DNA from: an uncultured Aquabacterium sp. | GTDB taxonomy: Bacteria > Pseudomonadota > Gammaproteobacteria > Burkholderiales > Burkholderiaceae_C | NCBI RefSeq assembly: GCF_947366995.1 | Contig: NZ_CANBCC010000044.1 | Span: 1 to 32,232 of the forward strand | Length of the DNA stretch: 32,232 nt | Direction: 5' to 3' | Shown: positions 18,554 to 27,144 of the stretch, one piece after another | Numbering within the stretch: the first letter of the stretch is position 1 | Layout: the number at the start of each line of letters is the position of its first letter | Translations under genes and position numbers: made by a program | The notes under the pieces: generated by a model | Told to the model about the DNA's origin: nothing | The model's input: only the letters and a program-made list of their open reading frames with translations | The model's database searches: none

Positions 18554-19030
18554 ATGTCGACCATTCCCATCACCAAGCGCGGCGCAGAAAAGTTGAAGGA
18601 AGAGCTGCACCGCCTGAAGCACGTTGAGCGCCCGGCCGTGGTCGTGGCCATCGCCGAGGCCCGTGCGCAGGGTGACCTGTCCGAGAACGCCGAGTACGAC
18701 GCCGCAAAGGACAAGCAGGGCTTCATCGAAGGCCGCATCAAGGAAATCGAGGGCAAGCTGTCGGCTGCGCAAATCATCGACCCGTCCAGCCTGGACGCCG
18801 GTGGGCGCGTGGTGTTCGGCTCCACCGTCGACCTGGAAGAGGAAGATTCTGGCGAGCAGGTGACCTACCAGATCGTTGGCGACGACGAGGCCGATCTGAA
18901 GCTGGGCCTGATCTCCATCAGCTCACCGATCGCCCGTGCGCTGATCGGCAAGGAGGCTGGCGACGTGGCCGCCGTGCAGGCCCCCGGTGGCGTGCGCAAC
19001 TACGAAGTCATCGAGGTTCGCTACATCTGA
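18554..19030 (+). CDS. greA: Transcript cleavage factor GreA
   Basis: The 158-residue product (same length as E. coli GreA) starts at ATG 18554 behind a GAGAGAG site. An upstream in-frame ATG at 18533 is less likely. The N-terminal coiled coil (about 1-75) carries Asp41 and Glu44 at its tip in the [13 protein letters not shown] motif; these residues hold Mg2+ in the RNA polymerase active site. The C-terminal FKBP-like domain (about 80-158) binds polymerase. GreA rescues backtracked polymerase by stimulating RNA cleavage. The following DUF4149 gene starts 10 bp after its stop. Confidence 0.97.
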   Translation: MSTIPITKRGAEKLKEELHRLKHVERPAVVVAIAEARAQGDLSENAEYDAAKDKQGFIEGRIKEIEGKLSAAQIIDPSSLDAGGRVVFGSTVDLEEEDSGEQVTYQIVGDDEADLKLGLISISSPIARALIGKEAGDVAAVQAPGGVRNYEVIEVRYI

Positions 19031-19040
19031 GGCAAGGGCC

Positions 19041-19502
19041 ATGAAGCTTCAGCGACTGCAGACCGCAGTGGCCGGCCTCTGGGCGGGCTTGCTGCTGGGT
19101 GTGGGCGGCGTGTCGGCCCCAAGCCTCTTCATGGTGCTCGACCGGCCGCTGGCCGGGCTCGGTGCCGGGCGCATCTTCGCGACCGAAGCACGGCTGAGCC
19201 TGTTCATCGCCGTGTTGCTGTACGTGCTCGAGCGCCGCCGCGTGCGCGACCTGGCAGAAAGCGGCGCCACAGGCTCCGTCCTGACCGGCAACCTGCTGCT
19301 GATGCTGGCCGCGCTCTTCCTGACGATCTTCGGCCAGTTCGCGCTGCACCCGATGATCGAGGCGGCCAAGGCGGGTGAGGCAACCCTGCTGTCGTTTGGC
19401 GCCCTGCATGGCATCTCGGCCGCGCTGTTCTGGATCAAGACGCTGTGCGTGGTCGTGCTGGCCTGGCGCCTGACCGGATTGACGCCCACCACCCAGCCAT
19501 GA
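19041..19502 (+). CDS. DUF4149 family membrane protein
   Basis: This 153-residue inner-membrane protein has four predicted hydrophobic segments (about 8-30, 47-65, 83-103 and 120-145) and short charged loops. It matches the DUF4149 proteins that follow greA in many betaproteobacteria; the family has no established function. The ATG at 19041 gives the usual KLQRLQTAVAGLWAGLLLG start, and earlier in-frame starts lie inside greA. Its TGA overlaps the left edge of the yhbY terminator hairpin, so the rightward transcript may also end there. Confidence 0.85.
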   Translation: MKLQRLQTAVAGLWAGLLLGVGGVSAPSLFMVLDRPLAGLGAGRIFATEARLSLFIAVLLYVLERRRVRDLAESGATGSVLTGNLLLMLAALFLTIFGQFALHPMIEAAKAGEATLLSFGALHGISAALFWIKTLCVVVLAWRLTGLTPTTQP

Positions 19503-19524
19503 AAAACGCCGCCCGAAGGCGGCG
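19502..19524 (-). terminator. Rho-independent terminator of yhbY
   Basis: CGCCGCC (19507-19513) and GGCGGCG (19518-19524) form a 7-bp stem with a CGAA loop. On the minus strand the stem is followed by five T residues, so it terminates the leftward yhbY transcript. The plus strand lacks a T-run. Confidence 0.85.
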
Positions 19525-19553
19525 CGGATGGCATCAGGGCAAGAGGGGGAGGA

Positions 19554-20021
19554 TCAGGCGGGCTTCTTGCTCGCCAGGCGCTTCTTGGCGCGCTTGATCA
19601 GACCGCCGGCGGTCACACGCTGGTTGCCCATCACCTGAACCTTCTTGATCTCGGGACGGCGCGTGCCGCTCTTCGAGAACTTGAGGATCTTGACCTCGCG
19701 CGGGCCAGGCTTGCGGTCGGTCGGCTCTTCCTTCGGGGCCTTCTCGGGCACCGGGCGCCACAGCACCAGCAGCTTGCCGATGTGCTGCACCGGGGCGGCG
19801 TTGAGCTGGTCGCACAGCTGGGTGAACACGGCTTCGCGGGCGGCGCGGTCATCGCCCAGCACCCGCACCTTGATCAGGCCATGGGCCTTGAGCGCAGAAT
19901 CGGCTTCCTTCAGCACGGCCGCCGTGAGGCCGTCTCCCCCAATCATCACGACAGGGTCAAGGTGGTGAGCGTCGGCGCGCAGGGCGCGGCGCTCGGTGGT
20001 GGTCAGTTCAATTGCAGGCAT
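19554..20021 (-). CDS. yhbY: YhbY-type CRM-domain RNA-binding protein
   Basis: The first 95 residues match the CRS1-YhbY (CRM) domain: [23 protein letters not shown] followed by the GGDG loop (28-31), which is the RNA-contacting GxxG motif. E. coli YhbY (97 aa) associates with pre-50S ribosomal particles. This protein has 155 residues; the extra C-terminal third is basic ([25 protein letters not shown]) and probably adds RNA affinity. It diverges from rlmE with only 17 bp between start codons, so two ribosome-assembly genes share one tight intergenic region. Confidence 0.9.
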   Translation of the reverse strand: MPAIELTTTERRALRADAHHLDPVVMIGGDGLTAAVLKEADSALKAHGLIKVRVLGDDRAAREAVFTQLCDQLNAAPVQHIGKLLVLWRPVPEKAPKEEPTDRKPGPREVKILKFSKSGTRRPEIKKVQVMGNQRVTAGGLIKRAKKRLASKKPA

Positions 20022-20026
20022 CCCTC

Positions 20027-20032
20027 TATTAT
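20027..20032 (+). promoter_or_regulatory. Possible -10 of rlmE placing the start site at the ATG
   Basis: TATTAT ends six bases before the A of the rlmE ATG at 20039. If used, the transcript would be nearly leaderless. No convincing -35 is present, and the call rests on one hexamer. Confidence 0.3.
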
Positions 20033-20038
20033 CGAGCC

Positions 20039-20743
20039 ATGAAAGTCAAAACCAAAAGCAAAAAGCTCAACAAGGCTTGGTTGAACGACCATGTCAACGA
20101 CCCCTACGTGCGCATGGCGCAAAAAGAGGGGTTCCGCTCGCGCGCGGCTTTCAAGCTGAAAGAGATCGACGAGGCGCTGCATCTCCTTCGCCCGGGCCAG
20201 CTGGTCGTGGACCTGGGGGCTGCACCTGGCGCATGGAGCCAGTACGTGCGTCGCAAGTTCGCGCCCAAGGATGGAGGCGTTGGCGGCGCGGCCGTGGGTG
20301 AACTGAACGGCGCCATCATCGCGCTGGACCTGCTGGAGTTCGAGCCGATCGAGGGGGTGCACTTTATTCAGGGCGACTTCCGCGAGGACGAGGTGCTGGC
20401 GCAACTGCGCGAGGCTGTCGGTGATCGTCCGGTAGATGTGGTGATTTCGGACATGGCGCCCAACCTGAGTGGGATCGAGTCGTCCGACAGCGCGCGTATT
20501 GCGCACCTGATCGAATTGGCGATCGATTTCGCCCAGCAACACCTGAAGCGCGACGGCGCCCTGGTTTGCAAAGTTTTTCATGGCAGTGGTTACAGCCAAC
20601 TGGTCGAGTTGTTCCGAGATCATTTCCGGGTGGTCAAGCCCATCAAACCGAAGGCTTCACGGGACAAATCGGCGGAAACCTTCCTGGTCGGTATCGGTTT
20701 GAAACGGGTTGGGACGGATGCTGCATCGCAGCAAGCCGATTGA
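20039..20743 (+). CDS. rlmE: 23S rRNA (uridine-2552-2'-O)-methyltransferase RlmE (FtsJ/RrmJ)
   Basis: This 234-residue Rossmann-fold methyltransferase has the SAM motif [13 protein letters not shown] (56-68) and the catalytic set Lys39, Asp138, Lys178 and Glu213 ([24 protein letters not shown]). RlmE methylates U2552 in the A loop of the 50S subunit. A glycine-rich insert (about 78-90) between the SAM motif and the next strand makes it longer than the 209-residue E. coli protein. Start 20039 is chosen because the family begins with a basic [13 protein letters not shown] segment. No good ribosome binding site precedes it. ftsH follows, as in E. coli where rlmE-ftsH are an operon. Confidence 0.96.
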   Translation: MKVKTKSKKLNKAWLNDHVNDPYVRMAQKEGFRSRAAFKLKEIDEALHLLRPGQLVVDLGAAPGAWSQYVRRKFAPKDGGVGGAAVGELNGAIIALDLLEFEPIEGVHFIQGDFREDEVLAQLREAVGDRPVDVVISDMAPNLSGIESSDSARIAHLIELAIDFAQQHLKRDGALVCKVFHGSGYSQLVELFRDHFRVVKPIKPKASRDKSAETFLVGIGLKRVGTDAASQQAD

Positions 20744-20812
20744 TTTTGTTGATCGGCCTCTTCAAAGCCGAGAAAACCGGGGTTCGACAGGGGATAGCAG
20801 TCAGCAGGGGCT

Positions 20813-20842
20813 CCCTTGACTCGTCTAGAATCGTCCCCATGT
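20813..20842 (+). promoter_or_regulatory. Heat-shock (sigma-32) promoter upstream of ftsH
   Basis: CCCTTGAC at 20813-20820 and CCCCATGT at 20835-20842 match the sigma-32 elements (CTTGAAA and CCCCATNT). The spacer between CTTGACT and CCCCAT is 13 bases, within the normal range. Transcription would start near 20849, giving a leader of about 117 bases before the ftsH GTG. E. coli ftsH is a sigma-32 heat-shock gene, so the context agrees. Confidence 0.75.
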
Positions 20843-20965
20843 TCTGTGCTGATCGCATGTTGAGGGCTTTGTCAAGCCGGCTTCGGGTGGTCAGTGATCC
20901 GTTTCGGTTCGCAGGCGCATCCCGCGCCGCGTCGAGACGGTCGAGTTCGGGTTGAAGGAGCCGCG

Positions 20966-22867
20966 GTGAACAATCAATGGTTCTCCAAAATTGCTGTCTG
21001 GCTGGTTGTGGCGCTGGTGTTGTTCACCGTGTTCAAGCAGTTCGACCGTGCCACCACCGGGGGCAGCCAGATCGGCTACTCCGACTTTCTGGAGGAGGTC
21101 CGCGCCAAACGCATCAAGAGCGTGACCCTGCAGGAAGGCGGCGGCGGCACGGAGATCATCGCTGTCACCACGGATGACAAGCGCATCCGCAGCACGGCCA
21201 CTTACCTCGACCGCGGTCTGGTGGGCGACCTCATCAACAGCGGTGTCAAGTTTGATGTCAAGCCGCGCGAAGAGCCTTCGCTGCTGATGAGCTTGCTTGT
21301 GTCCTGGGGCCCGATGCTGCTGCTGATCGGCGTGTGGATCTACTTCATGCGCCAGATGCAGGGCGGCGGCAAGGGCGGGGCATTCAGCTTCGGCAAGAGC
21401 AAGGCCCGGATGCTTGACGAGAACAACAACAACATCACCTTCGCCGATGTCGCCGGTTGCGATGAAGCGAAGGAAGAGGTCAAGGAGCTCGTCGATTTCC
21501 TGCGTGATCCGCAGAAATTCCAGAAGCTCGGCGGTCGCATTCCCCGTGGCGTGCTGATGGTCGGCCCCCCGGGTACCGGCAAGACGTTGCTGGCCAAGTC
21601 CATCGCGGGCGAAGCCAAGGTGCCGTTCTTCACCATCTCCGGCTCCGACTTCGTGGAAATGTTCGTGGGTGTGGGCGCGGCCCGTGTCCGTGACATGTTC
21701 GAACAGGCCAAGAAGAACGCGCCTTGCATCATCTTCATCGACGAAATCGATGCCGTCGGTCGTCACCGTGGTGCCGGCCTTGGCGGCGGCAACGATGAAC
21801 GCGAGCAGACCCTCAACCAGATGCTGGTCGAGATGGACGGCTTCGAGACCAACCTCGGTGTGATCGTGATCGCCGCGACCAACCGCCCGGACATCCTTGA
21901 CCCGGCCCTGTTGCGCCCCGGCCGTTTCGACCGTCAGGTCTATGTGACCCTGCCGGACGTGCGTGGTCGCGAGCAGATCCTGAACGTGCACATCCGCAAG
22001 GTGCCCGTCAGCCAGGACATCCGTGCCGACATCCTGGCACGCGGCACCCCCGGTTTCTCGGGTGCCGACCTCGCTAACCTGGTCAACGAAGCTGCGCTGT
22101 TTGCCGCCCGCAGAAATGGTCGCGTCGTGGAAATGCAGGACTTCGAGAAGGCCAAGGACAAGATCATGATGGGCCCCGAGCGCAAGTCCATGGTCATGCC
22201 CGAGGAAGAGCGCAAGAACACCGCCTACCACGAAGCCGGTCACGCCCTGGTGGCTCGCCTGCTGCCCAAGACCGACCCGGTCCACAAGGTGACGATCATC
22301 CCGCGCGGCCGCGCGCTGGGCGTGACCATGCAATTGCCCGAGGGCGATCGCTACAGCATGGACAAGACGCGCATGCTGGACACGATCTCGGTGCTGTTCG
22401 GTGGCCGGATTGCCGAAGAGGTCTTCATGAACCAGATGACCACGGGTGCTTCCAACGACTTCGAGCGCGCCACGGCCATCGCCCGCGACATGGTGACCCG
22501 CTACGGCATGACGGACGAGCTGGGCCCGATGGTCTACGCCGACAACGAGGGCGAGGTCTTCCTCGGCCGGTCTATCACCAAGACGACCAACATGTCGGAA
22601 GAGACCATGCAGAAGGTCGACAAGCAGATCCGCAAGATCATCGACGAGCAGTACGCCACGGCGCGCAAGCTCATCGAGGACAACCAGGACAAGATGCACG
22701 CAATGGCCAAGGCGCTGCTCGAATGGGAAACCATCGACTCCGATCAGATCGAGGACATCATGCAGGGTCGCGATCCCCGTCCGCCCAAGGACTGGACCCC
22801 TCCGTCCAACCGGCCGAGCGGACCGAAGCCGCCGATCAGCGCCGATGGTGCGCCGGCCGCAGTCTGA
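20966..22867 (+). CDS. ftsH: ATP-dependent zinc metalloprotease FtsH
   Basis: The 633-residue membrane protease starts at GTG 20966 behind AAGGAG, giving the usual [20 protein letters not shown]-terminus. Upstream in-frame starts have no such support. Two membrane segments (about 8-23 and 107-126) flank a periplasmic domain. The AAA domain has Walker A GPPGTGKT (200-207), Walker B IIFIDE (255-260) and the second region of homology [17 protein letters not shown] (307-323). The zinc site HEAGH is at 422-426, with a further Asp ligand expected in the [12 protein letters not shown] segment. FtsH degrades sigma-32, LpxC, SsrA-tagged and misassembled membrane proteins in homologues. The C-terminus is proline-rich. 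Confidence 0.98.
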   Translation: MNNQWFSKIAVWLVVALVLFTVFKQFDRATTGGSQIGYSDFLEEVRAKRIKSVTLQEGGGGTEIIAVTTDDKRIRSTATYLDRGLVGDLINSGVKFDVKPREEPSLLMSLLVSWGPMLLLIGVWIYFMRQMQGGGKGGAFSFGKSKARMLDENNNNITFADVAGCDEAKEEVKELVDFLRDPQKFQKLGGRIPRGVLMVGPPGTGKTLLAKSIAGEAKVPFFTISGSDFVEMFVGVGAARVRDMFEQAKKNAPCIIFIDEIDAVGRHRGAGLGGGNDEREQTLNQMLVEMDGFETNLGVIVIAATNRPDILDPALLRPGRFDRQVYVTLPDVRGREQILNVHIRKVPVSQDIRADILARGTPGFSGADLANLVNEAALFAARRNGRVVEMQDFEKAKDKIMMGPERKSMVMPEEERKNTAYHEAGHALVARLLPKTDPVHKVTIIPRGRALGVTMQLPEGDRYSMDKTRMLDTISVLFGGRIAEEVFMNQMTTGASNDFERATAIARDMVTRYGMTDELGPMVYADNEGEVFLGRSITKTTNMSEETMQKVDKQIRKIIDEQYATARKLIEDNQDKMHAMAKALLEWETIDSDQIEDIMQGRDPRPPKDWTPPSNRPSGPKPPISADGAPAAV

Positions 22868-22889
22868 TTCGGGCGCCTGACGCCTGTCC

Positions 22890-22912
22890 AACGGGGCTTC
22901 GGCCCCGTTTTT
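22890..22912 (+). terminator. Rho-independent terminator after ftsH
   Basis: AACGGGGC (22890-22897) and GCCCCGTT (22902-22909) form an 8-bp stem with a TTCG tetraloop, running into five T residues. It ends 23 bases before the folP ATG, so folP relies on readthrough or on a promoter inside ftsH. Confidence 0.9.
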
Positions 22913-22935
22913 CATTCTCCCTTCCGTTTCCGCAG

Positions 22936-23790
22936 ATGACCACCTGGCAGACCACCCGTTTCCAGATCGACCTGAGCCGCCCGAAGGTGATGGGCATCGT
23001 CAATGTGACGCCCGATTCATTTTCGGACGGTGGCACACATGCCGATGCGCGCTCGGGGCTGGCGCATTGCGAGAAGCTGGTTCGCGAGGGCGCCGACATT
23101 CTGGACATCGGCGGGGAGTCGACCCGACCGGGCGCGCCCACGTTGACGGTCGATGAAGAGTGGCGGCGCGTGGCCGAGGTGTTGCGGGGCGCACTGACGT
23201 TGGGTGTGCCGGTGTCCATCGACACCTGCAAGGCGGGCGTGATGCAGCGGGCTCTGGACCTTGGGGTGGACATCGTCAACGACGTGCGGGCGTTGGCGGA
23301 CGACGGGGCCGAGGAGCACGTGGCGGCGCATGGCGCATGTGGGGTGTGCCTGATGCACATGCAGGGGCTGCCAGCCACGATGCAACACGAGCCGGCCTAC
23401 ACCGATGTGGTGGCCGATGTGCGTGCCTTTCTCGCCGCGCGGGCCGGCGCCCTGGTGGCCCGCGGTGTCGCTCACGATCGCATCACGCTGGACCCGGGCT
23501 ACGGGTTCGGCAAGACGCCTGCCCACAACGTGACGCTCTGGCGGGCACAGACCAGCCTGCTGGATCTTGGGTGGCCGCTGCTGGTCGGGTGGTCTCGCAA
23601 GTCGACCCTCGGTCACGTGACCGGGCGCCCGGTGGACGAGCGGCTCGTCGCGAGCGTGGCTGCGGCACTGGCCAGCATCCAGCTGGGGGCGGCCATCGTG
23701 CGCGTGCACGACGTAGCGGCCACGGTGGATGGGATCAAGGTCTGGAACGCAGCGGGGCTGTTGCCGGCTCGCCTGGATGGCCGATCCTGA
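22936..23790 (+). CDS. folP: Dihydropteroate synthase
   Basis: This 284-residue TIM-barrel enzyme has both FolP signatures: MGIVNVTPDSFSDGG (19-33), which binds pyrophosphate, and DIGGESTRPGA (57-67), plus the late motif LLVGWSRKST. It condenses p-aminobenzoate with dihydropterin pyrophosphate in folate synthesis and is the sulfonamide target. ATG 22936 gives the usual start; the frame continues upstream only through ftsH and the terminator. No strong ribosome binding site is seen. glmM follows after 57 bp, as is common in proteobacteria. Confidence 0.96.
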   Translation: MTTWQTTRFQIDLSRPKVMGIVNVTPDSFSDGGTHADARSGLAHCEKLVREGADILDIGGESTRPGAPTLTVDEEWRRVAEVLRGALTLGVPVSIDTCKAGVMQRALDLGVDIVNDVRALADDGAEEHVAAHGACGVCLMHMQGLPATMQHEPAYTDVVADVRAFLAARAGALVARGVAHDRITLDPGYGFGKTPAHNVTLWRAQTSLLDLGWPLLVGWSRKSTLGHVTGRPVDERLVASVAAALASIQLGAAIVRVHDVAATVDGIKVWNAAGLLPARLDGRS

Positions 23791-23847
23791 ACGTGCCAAA
23801 CGGAGCGACAATCCGCCTCCGCATCTTCCTCTTGCAGACAAAATCCC

Positions 23848-25179
23848 ATGACGCGACGTTACTTTGGCACCGACGGCATCCGTGGCACGGTCGGGCAATC
23901 GCCGATCACTCCTGACTTCGTGCTGAGGCTGGGACATGCGGTCGGGCAAGTGCTGCGCCGCGGCGAGAAGCGCCCCACGGTGCTGATCGGCAAGGACACG
24001 CGCATCTCGGGCTACATGCTGGAGTCGGCTCTGGAGGCCGGCTTTGCGTCGGCTGGGGTGGACGTGCTGCTGACCGGCCCCCTGCCCACCCCCGGTGTGG
24101 CCTACCTGACCCGTGCGCTGAGGCTGGATCTGGGTGTCGTGATCAGTGCATCGCACAACCCGTACGGCGACAACGGCATCAAATTCTTCTCGGCGCGCGG
24201 GGAGAAGCTGCCTGATGAATGGGAGCAGCAGGTCGAAGCGGCGCTGGAGGAGGCGCCCTGCTGGACCGACTCGCTGGGGTTGGGTCGCGCCCGCCGCATC
24301 GAAGATGCCCGAGGGCGCTACATCGAGTTCTGCAAGTCGACATTTGGCGCCAACCTGTCGCTGAAGGGGCTGAAGCTGGTGGTGGATGGGGCCCATGGAG
24401 CGGCCTATCAGGTGGCGCCGCGGGTGTTCCATGAGCTCGGCGCCGAAGTGGTGACCATCGGTTGCTCGCCTGACGGCCTCAACATCAACGACGGCGTGGG
24501 CGCAACCCATCCCGATGCGTTGGTGGACGCGGTGCGCGCGCACAACGCGCACTACGGCATCGCGCTGGACGGCGACGCCGACCGACTGCAACTGGTCGAT
24601 GCCAGCGGGCGGTTGTTCAACGGCGACGAGTTGCTGTACGTGATGGTGGTTGACCGTCTGGCCCAGGGCGAGACCGTGCGTGGCGCGGTGGGTACCCTGA
24701 TGACCAACATGGCGGTGGAGCTGGCGCTGCAGGAACGCGGCGTCGAGTTCGTGCGCGCCAAAGTGGGCGACCGTTACGTGCTGGAGGAACTGGTCAACCG
24801 CGGCTGGCAGCTCGGGGGCGAGGGCTCGGGGCACCTGATCGCGCTCGACCGACACACGACCGGCGATGGGATCGTCAGTGCCTTGCAGGTGCTACAGGCG
24901 GTCGTTCGCTCGGGGCGGTCGCTCGCATCCTGGCTCGACGGCGTCACGCTGTTCCCGCAGACCTTGATCAATGTGCGCCTGAAACCTGGTCAGGACTGGC
25001 GCGCCAGCGCCGCGCTCTCCGCCGAGCAAGAGGCCGTGAAGGCACGGTTGGCAGGTCGGGGGCGCGTGCTGATCCGACCGTCAGGCACCGAGCCGCTGCT
25101 GCGCGTGATGGTTGAAGCGCAGGATGACGCGCTGGCACAGTCCTGCGCACAGGCCTTGGCCAACGCGGTTCAGGCTTAA
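23848..25179 (+). CDS. glmM: Phosphoglucosamine mutase
   Basis: The 443-residue product starts [14 protein letters not shown] and has the phosphoserine loop [17 protein letters not shown] with Ser102, the magnesium loop DGDADR, a sugar-binding GGEGSGH motif and the C-terminal phosphate-binding [14 protein letters not shown]. These identify GlmM, which converts glucosamine-6-phosphate to glucosamine-1-phosphate for UDP-GlcNAc, peptidoglycan and lipopolysaccharide. Length is normal for the family. It lies 57 bp after folP and ends before the fasciclin gene, which runs the other way. Confidence 0.97.
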   Translation: MTRRYFGTDGIRGTVGQSPITPDFVLRLGHAVGQVLRRGEKRPTVLIGKDTRISGYMLESALEAGFASAGVDVLLTGPLPTPGVAYLTRALRLDLGVVISASHNPYGDNGIKFFSARGEKLPDEWEQQVEAALEEAPCWTDSLGLGRARRIEDARGRYIEFCKSTFGANLSLKGLKLVVDGAHGAAYQVAPRVFHELGAEVVTIGCSPDGLNINDGVGATHPDALVDAVRAHNAHYGIALDGDADRLQLVDASGRLFNGDELLYVMVVDRLAQGETVRGAVGTLMTNMAVELALQERGVEFVRAKVGDRYVLEELVNRGWQLGGEGSGHLIALDRHTTGDGIVSALQVLQAVVRSGRSLASWLDGVTLFPQTLINVRLKPGQDWRASAALSAEQEAVKARLAGRGRVLIRPSGTEPLLRVMVEAQDDALAQSCAQALANAVQA

Positions 25180-25202
25180 CCCCAACGGCGCTGTCGCGGC
25201 AA

Positions 25203-25225
25203 GAAAAAAGGGCCCCTCGGGCCCT
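25203..25225 (-). terminator. Rho-independent terminator of the fasciclin gene
   Basis: AGGGCCC (25209-25215) and GGGCCCT (25219-25225) form a 7-bp stem with a CTC loop. On the minus strand it is followed by TTTTTTC, so it ends the leftward transcript. It also lies after glmM, whose transcript may be slowed there, but the plus strand lacks a T-run. Confidence 0.8.
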
Positions 25226-25244
25226 AGGTCATGCAGGCGGCTGC

Positions 25245-25766
25245 TTACTTCTTGGGCGGCATGAGCACGCGGTCGACCACGTGAACCACACCGCCACCGG
25301 CCGGCTGGTCAGCCGAGATCACCAGGCTGTCGTCCGCGGTGATGAAATCGCCTGCCTTGGACAGCGACAGCTTGGCGCCCTGGGCGGTAACGACCTGCGT
25401 AGCGCCAGGAATGGCGTCCGACTTCAACACGGTCGGCAGAACGTGGTAACTCAAGACTGCCTTGAGCGCTTCAGGGTCCTTGGCGAGCTTGTCCAGCGTG
25501 GCGGCCGGCACCGCCTTGAAGGCCTCGTCGTTCGGCGCGAACACAGTGACATTGCCTTGCAGCGTTGTCTCGAGGCCGGCCTGTTGAACCAGGCGCGCCA
25601 GGGTGCTCAGGTCTGCGCGTTGGCGAATGGCGGCCGCGGGATTGGCAGCAGACGCTGCCTGGGCCGTGACCTGTTGACCACCCGTGGCGGCGCAGCCGGT
25701 CAGGCCGGCGGTGCTGCCGATGGCGAGGGCCGCGACAACGGCCGACAGAAGGGTACGTTGGATCAT
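25245..25766 (-). CDS. Fasciclin (FAS1)-domain lipoprotein
   Basis: The 173-residue product begins with a lipoprotein signal peptide whose lipobox ends LTGC (Cys25). Residues about 51-170 form a single FAS1 domain: the first conserved box is NVTVFAPNDEAFKAVP (72-87), then the YHVLP motif (107-111) and a closing VVHVVDRVLMPP. FAS1 proteins are usually secreted or cell-surface adhesion or matrix proteins, and the bacterial role is rarely known. ATG 25766 is preceded by GGAG at five bases. It sits between glmM and pstS, where most Burkholderiales I know have no gene, and it is read away from pstS. Three Pho-box-like repeats upstream point towards it, suggesting induction by phosphate starvation. 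Confidence 0.9.
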   Translation of the reverse strand: MIQRTLLSAVVAALAIGSTAGLTGCAATGGQQVTAQAASAANPAAAIRQRADLSTLARLVQQAGLETTLQGNVTVFAPNDEAFKAVPAATLDKLAKDPEALKAVLSYHVLPTVLKSDAIPGATQVVTAQGAKLSLSKAGDFITADDSLVISADQPAGGGVVHVVDRVLMPPKK

Positions 25767-25828
25767 GGTGTCTCCGAGAGAAAACTGCTCCACGACGATG
25801 GAGCGCCCGCGGACGATAAAACCCCCTC

Positions 25829-25857
25829 ATGACGAAACCGTGACGGCCACATGACAG
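25829..25857 (-). promoter_or_regulatory. Pho box (three half-sites) facing the fasciclin gene
   Basis: On the minus strand, CTGTCAT (25857-25851), CCGTCAC (25846-25840) and TCGTCAT (25835-25829) repeat every 11 bases. This is the PhoB half-site (CTGTCAT) at its known spacing. A weak TTTATC -10 candidate lies at 25820-25815, nine bases past the last repeat. No -35 is needed at PhoB-activated promoters. The start codon is about 50 bases further on. Confidence 0.75.
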
Positions 25858-25915
25858 ACGTGTCATCCTGCGTGGGCCGAAGGCAATGGGGGTTTGTGAC
25901 AACGCTGGCGGGACA

Positions 25916-25948
25916 TGTCACAGACGCGTCACAATCGGTGCCTACATT
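25916..25948 (+). promoter_or_regulatory. Pho box and -10 of the pst operon
   Basis: TGTCACA (25916-25922) and CGTCACA (25927-25933) are direct repeats spaced 11 bases apart, matching the PhoB half-site. TACATT at 25943-25948 follows nine bases later, as a -10 does at PhoB-dependent promoters. The pstS ATG is 51 bases downstream of the -10. Confidence 0.8.
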
Positions 25949-25998
25949 GCGCCGTATCGAGTTTTCGCTCCCTCGCAGACACTGAAAGGCGTACCACA

Positions 25999-27033
25999 AT
26001 GAACTTCAAGATGATCCGCACCGCGACCGCGGTGGCCCTCTCGCTGATCGCCGCCTCGGCCATGGCTCAGGACGTGACCGGCGCTGGCGCCACGTTCCCG
26101 GCGCCGCTGTATGCCAAGTGGGCCTCCGCCTACAACACCGCCACCAGTGTGCGCATCAACTATCAGTCGGTGGGTTCGGGTGCTGGCATCAAGCAGATCA
26201 AGGCCAAGACCGTGGACTTCGGTGCGTCGGACATGCCGCTGAAGGACGAAGAACTGGCCAAGGACGGCCTGGTGCAATTCCCGACCGTGATCGGTGGCGT
26301 CGTGCCGGTGGTCAACGTGAAGGGCATCCAGCCTGGACAGCTCAAGCTCACCGGTCAGGTGCTGGGCGACATTTACCTGGGTAACGTCAAGAAGTGGAAT
26401 GACCCGGCCATTGCTGCCCTGAACCCGGGCGTGGCGCTGCCGGATGCCCCGATCGCCCCGGTGCGCCGTGCAGACGGCTCCGGCACCAGCTTCATCTTCA
26501 CAAACTACCTGTCGAAGGTGAACGCGGAGTGGAAGTCCAAGGTGGGTGAGGGCACCGCCGTGAACTGGCCGACCGGCGCGGGTGGCAAGGGCAACGAAGG
26601 CGTGTCGGCTTTCGTCCAGCGCCTGCCGAACTCGATCGGCTACGTGGAATACGCGTATGCCAAGCAGAACAAGATGGCCCACGTTCAACTGAAGAACGCC
26701 GCTGGCAACTTCGTCAACCCGGACGATGCCAACTTCAAGGCGGCTGCCGCCAGCGCCGACTGGGCCAAGTCGTTCTACCAGATCCTGACCGAGCAGCCCG
26801 GCAAGGACGCCTGGCCGCTGACGGGCGCCACCTTCATCCTGATGCACAAGACGCAGGACAAGGCGGAGCAGGGTGCCAGCTCGCTGAAGTTCTTCGAGTG
26901 GGCCTACAACAATGGTGACAAGGCCGCGGCCGACTTGGAGTACGTGCCCCTGCCGAACAACGTGAAGGATCTGGTGCGCAAGCAGTGGGCCAACATCAAG
27001 GACGCCTCGGGCAAGACGGTCTCGTACAAGTGA
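25999..27033 (+). CDS. pstS: Periplasmic phosphate-binding protein PstS
   Basis: The 344-residue product has a Sec signal peptide (basic NFKMIR, hydrophobic core, cleavage after AMA at 23) and then [14 protein letters not shown], the classic mature PstS start. Phosphate-contacting segments are visible: [25 protein letters not shown] and [11 protein letters not shown]. It binds phosphate in the periplasm with high affinity and delivers it to PstCA. ATG 25999 has an AAAGG site; longer frames run into the Pho box. A hairpin after the gene likely lets pstS be made in excess over the transporter genes. Confidence 0.97.
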   Translation: MNFKMIRTATAVALSLIAASAMAQDVTGAGATFPAPLYAKWASAYNTATSVRINYQSVGSGAGIKQIKAKTVDFGASDMPLKDEELAKDGLVQFPTVIGGVVPVVNVKGIQPGQLKLTGQVLGDIYLGNVKKWNDPAIAALNPGVALPDAPIAPVRRADGSGTSFIFTNYLSKVNAEWKSKVGEGTAVNWPTGAGGKGNEGVSAFVQRLPNSIGYVEYAYAKQNKMAHVQLKNAAGNFVNPDDANFKAAAASADWAKSFYQILTEQPGKDAWPLTGATFILMHKTQDKAEQGASSLKFFEWAYNNGDKAAADLEYVPLPNNVKDLVRKQWANIKDASGKTVSYK

Positions 27034-27069
27034 TCTGTGGCGACCCTCGCTGAGTGAACGAAGAAGAAA

Positions 27070-27104
27070 GCCGGACCCTGCATGCAGGCGTCCGGCCTTG
27101 TTGT
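27070..27104 (+). terminator. Long hairpin between pstS and pstC (probable attenuator)
   Basis: GCCGGAC (27070-27076) pairs with GTCCGGC (27090-27096), and CCTGC/GCAGG continues the stem inwards with one bulged base, giving about 12 bp. The following CTTGTTGTG is only moderately T-rich. It would cause partial termination and 3' protection of pstS mRNA, a usual way to make more binding protein than permease. Confidence 0.6.
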
Positions 27105-27144
27105 GTTCCGATGATCGGATGTTTTCTTACGTTGGAGGCCCTTG

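Noticed and set aside
20891..22915. A 674-codon minus-strand frame opposite ftsH
   Set aside because: It is a shadow of ftsH. The same applies to minus-strand frames at 23017-24855 (folP/glmM), 4040-5686 (relA) and 29818-31293 (phoU/phoB).
25851..25866. Palindrome TGACA-N4-TGTCA as a separate operator
   Set aside because: Its left arm is already one of the regularly spaced minus-strand Pho half-sites. The palindrome is probably a chance match next to that array.
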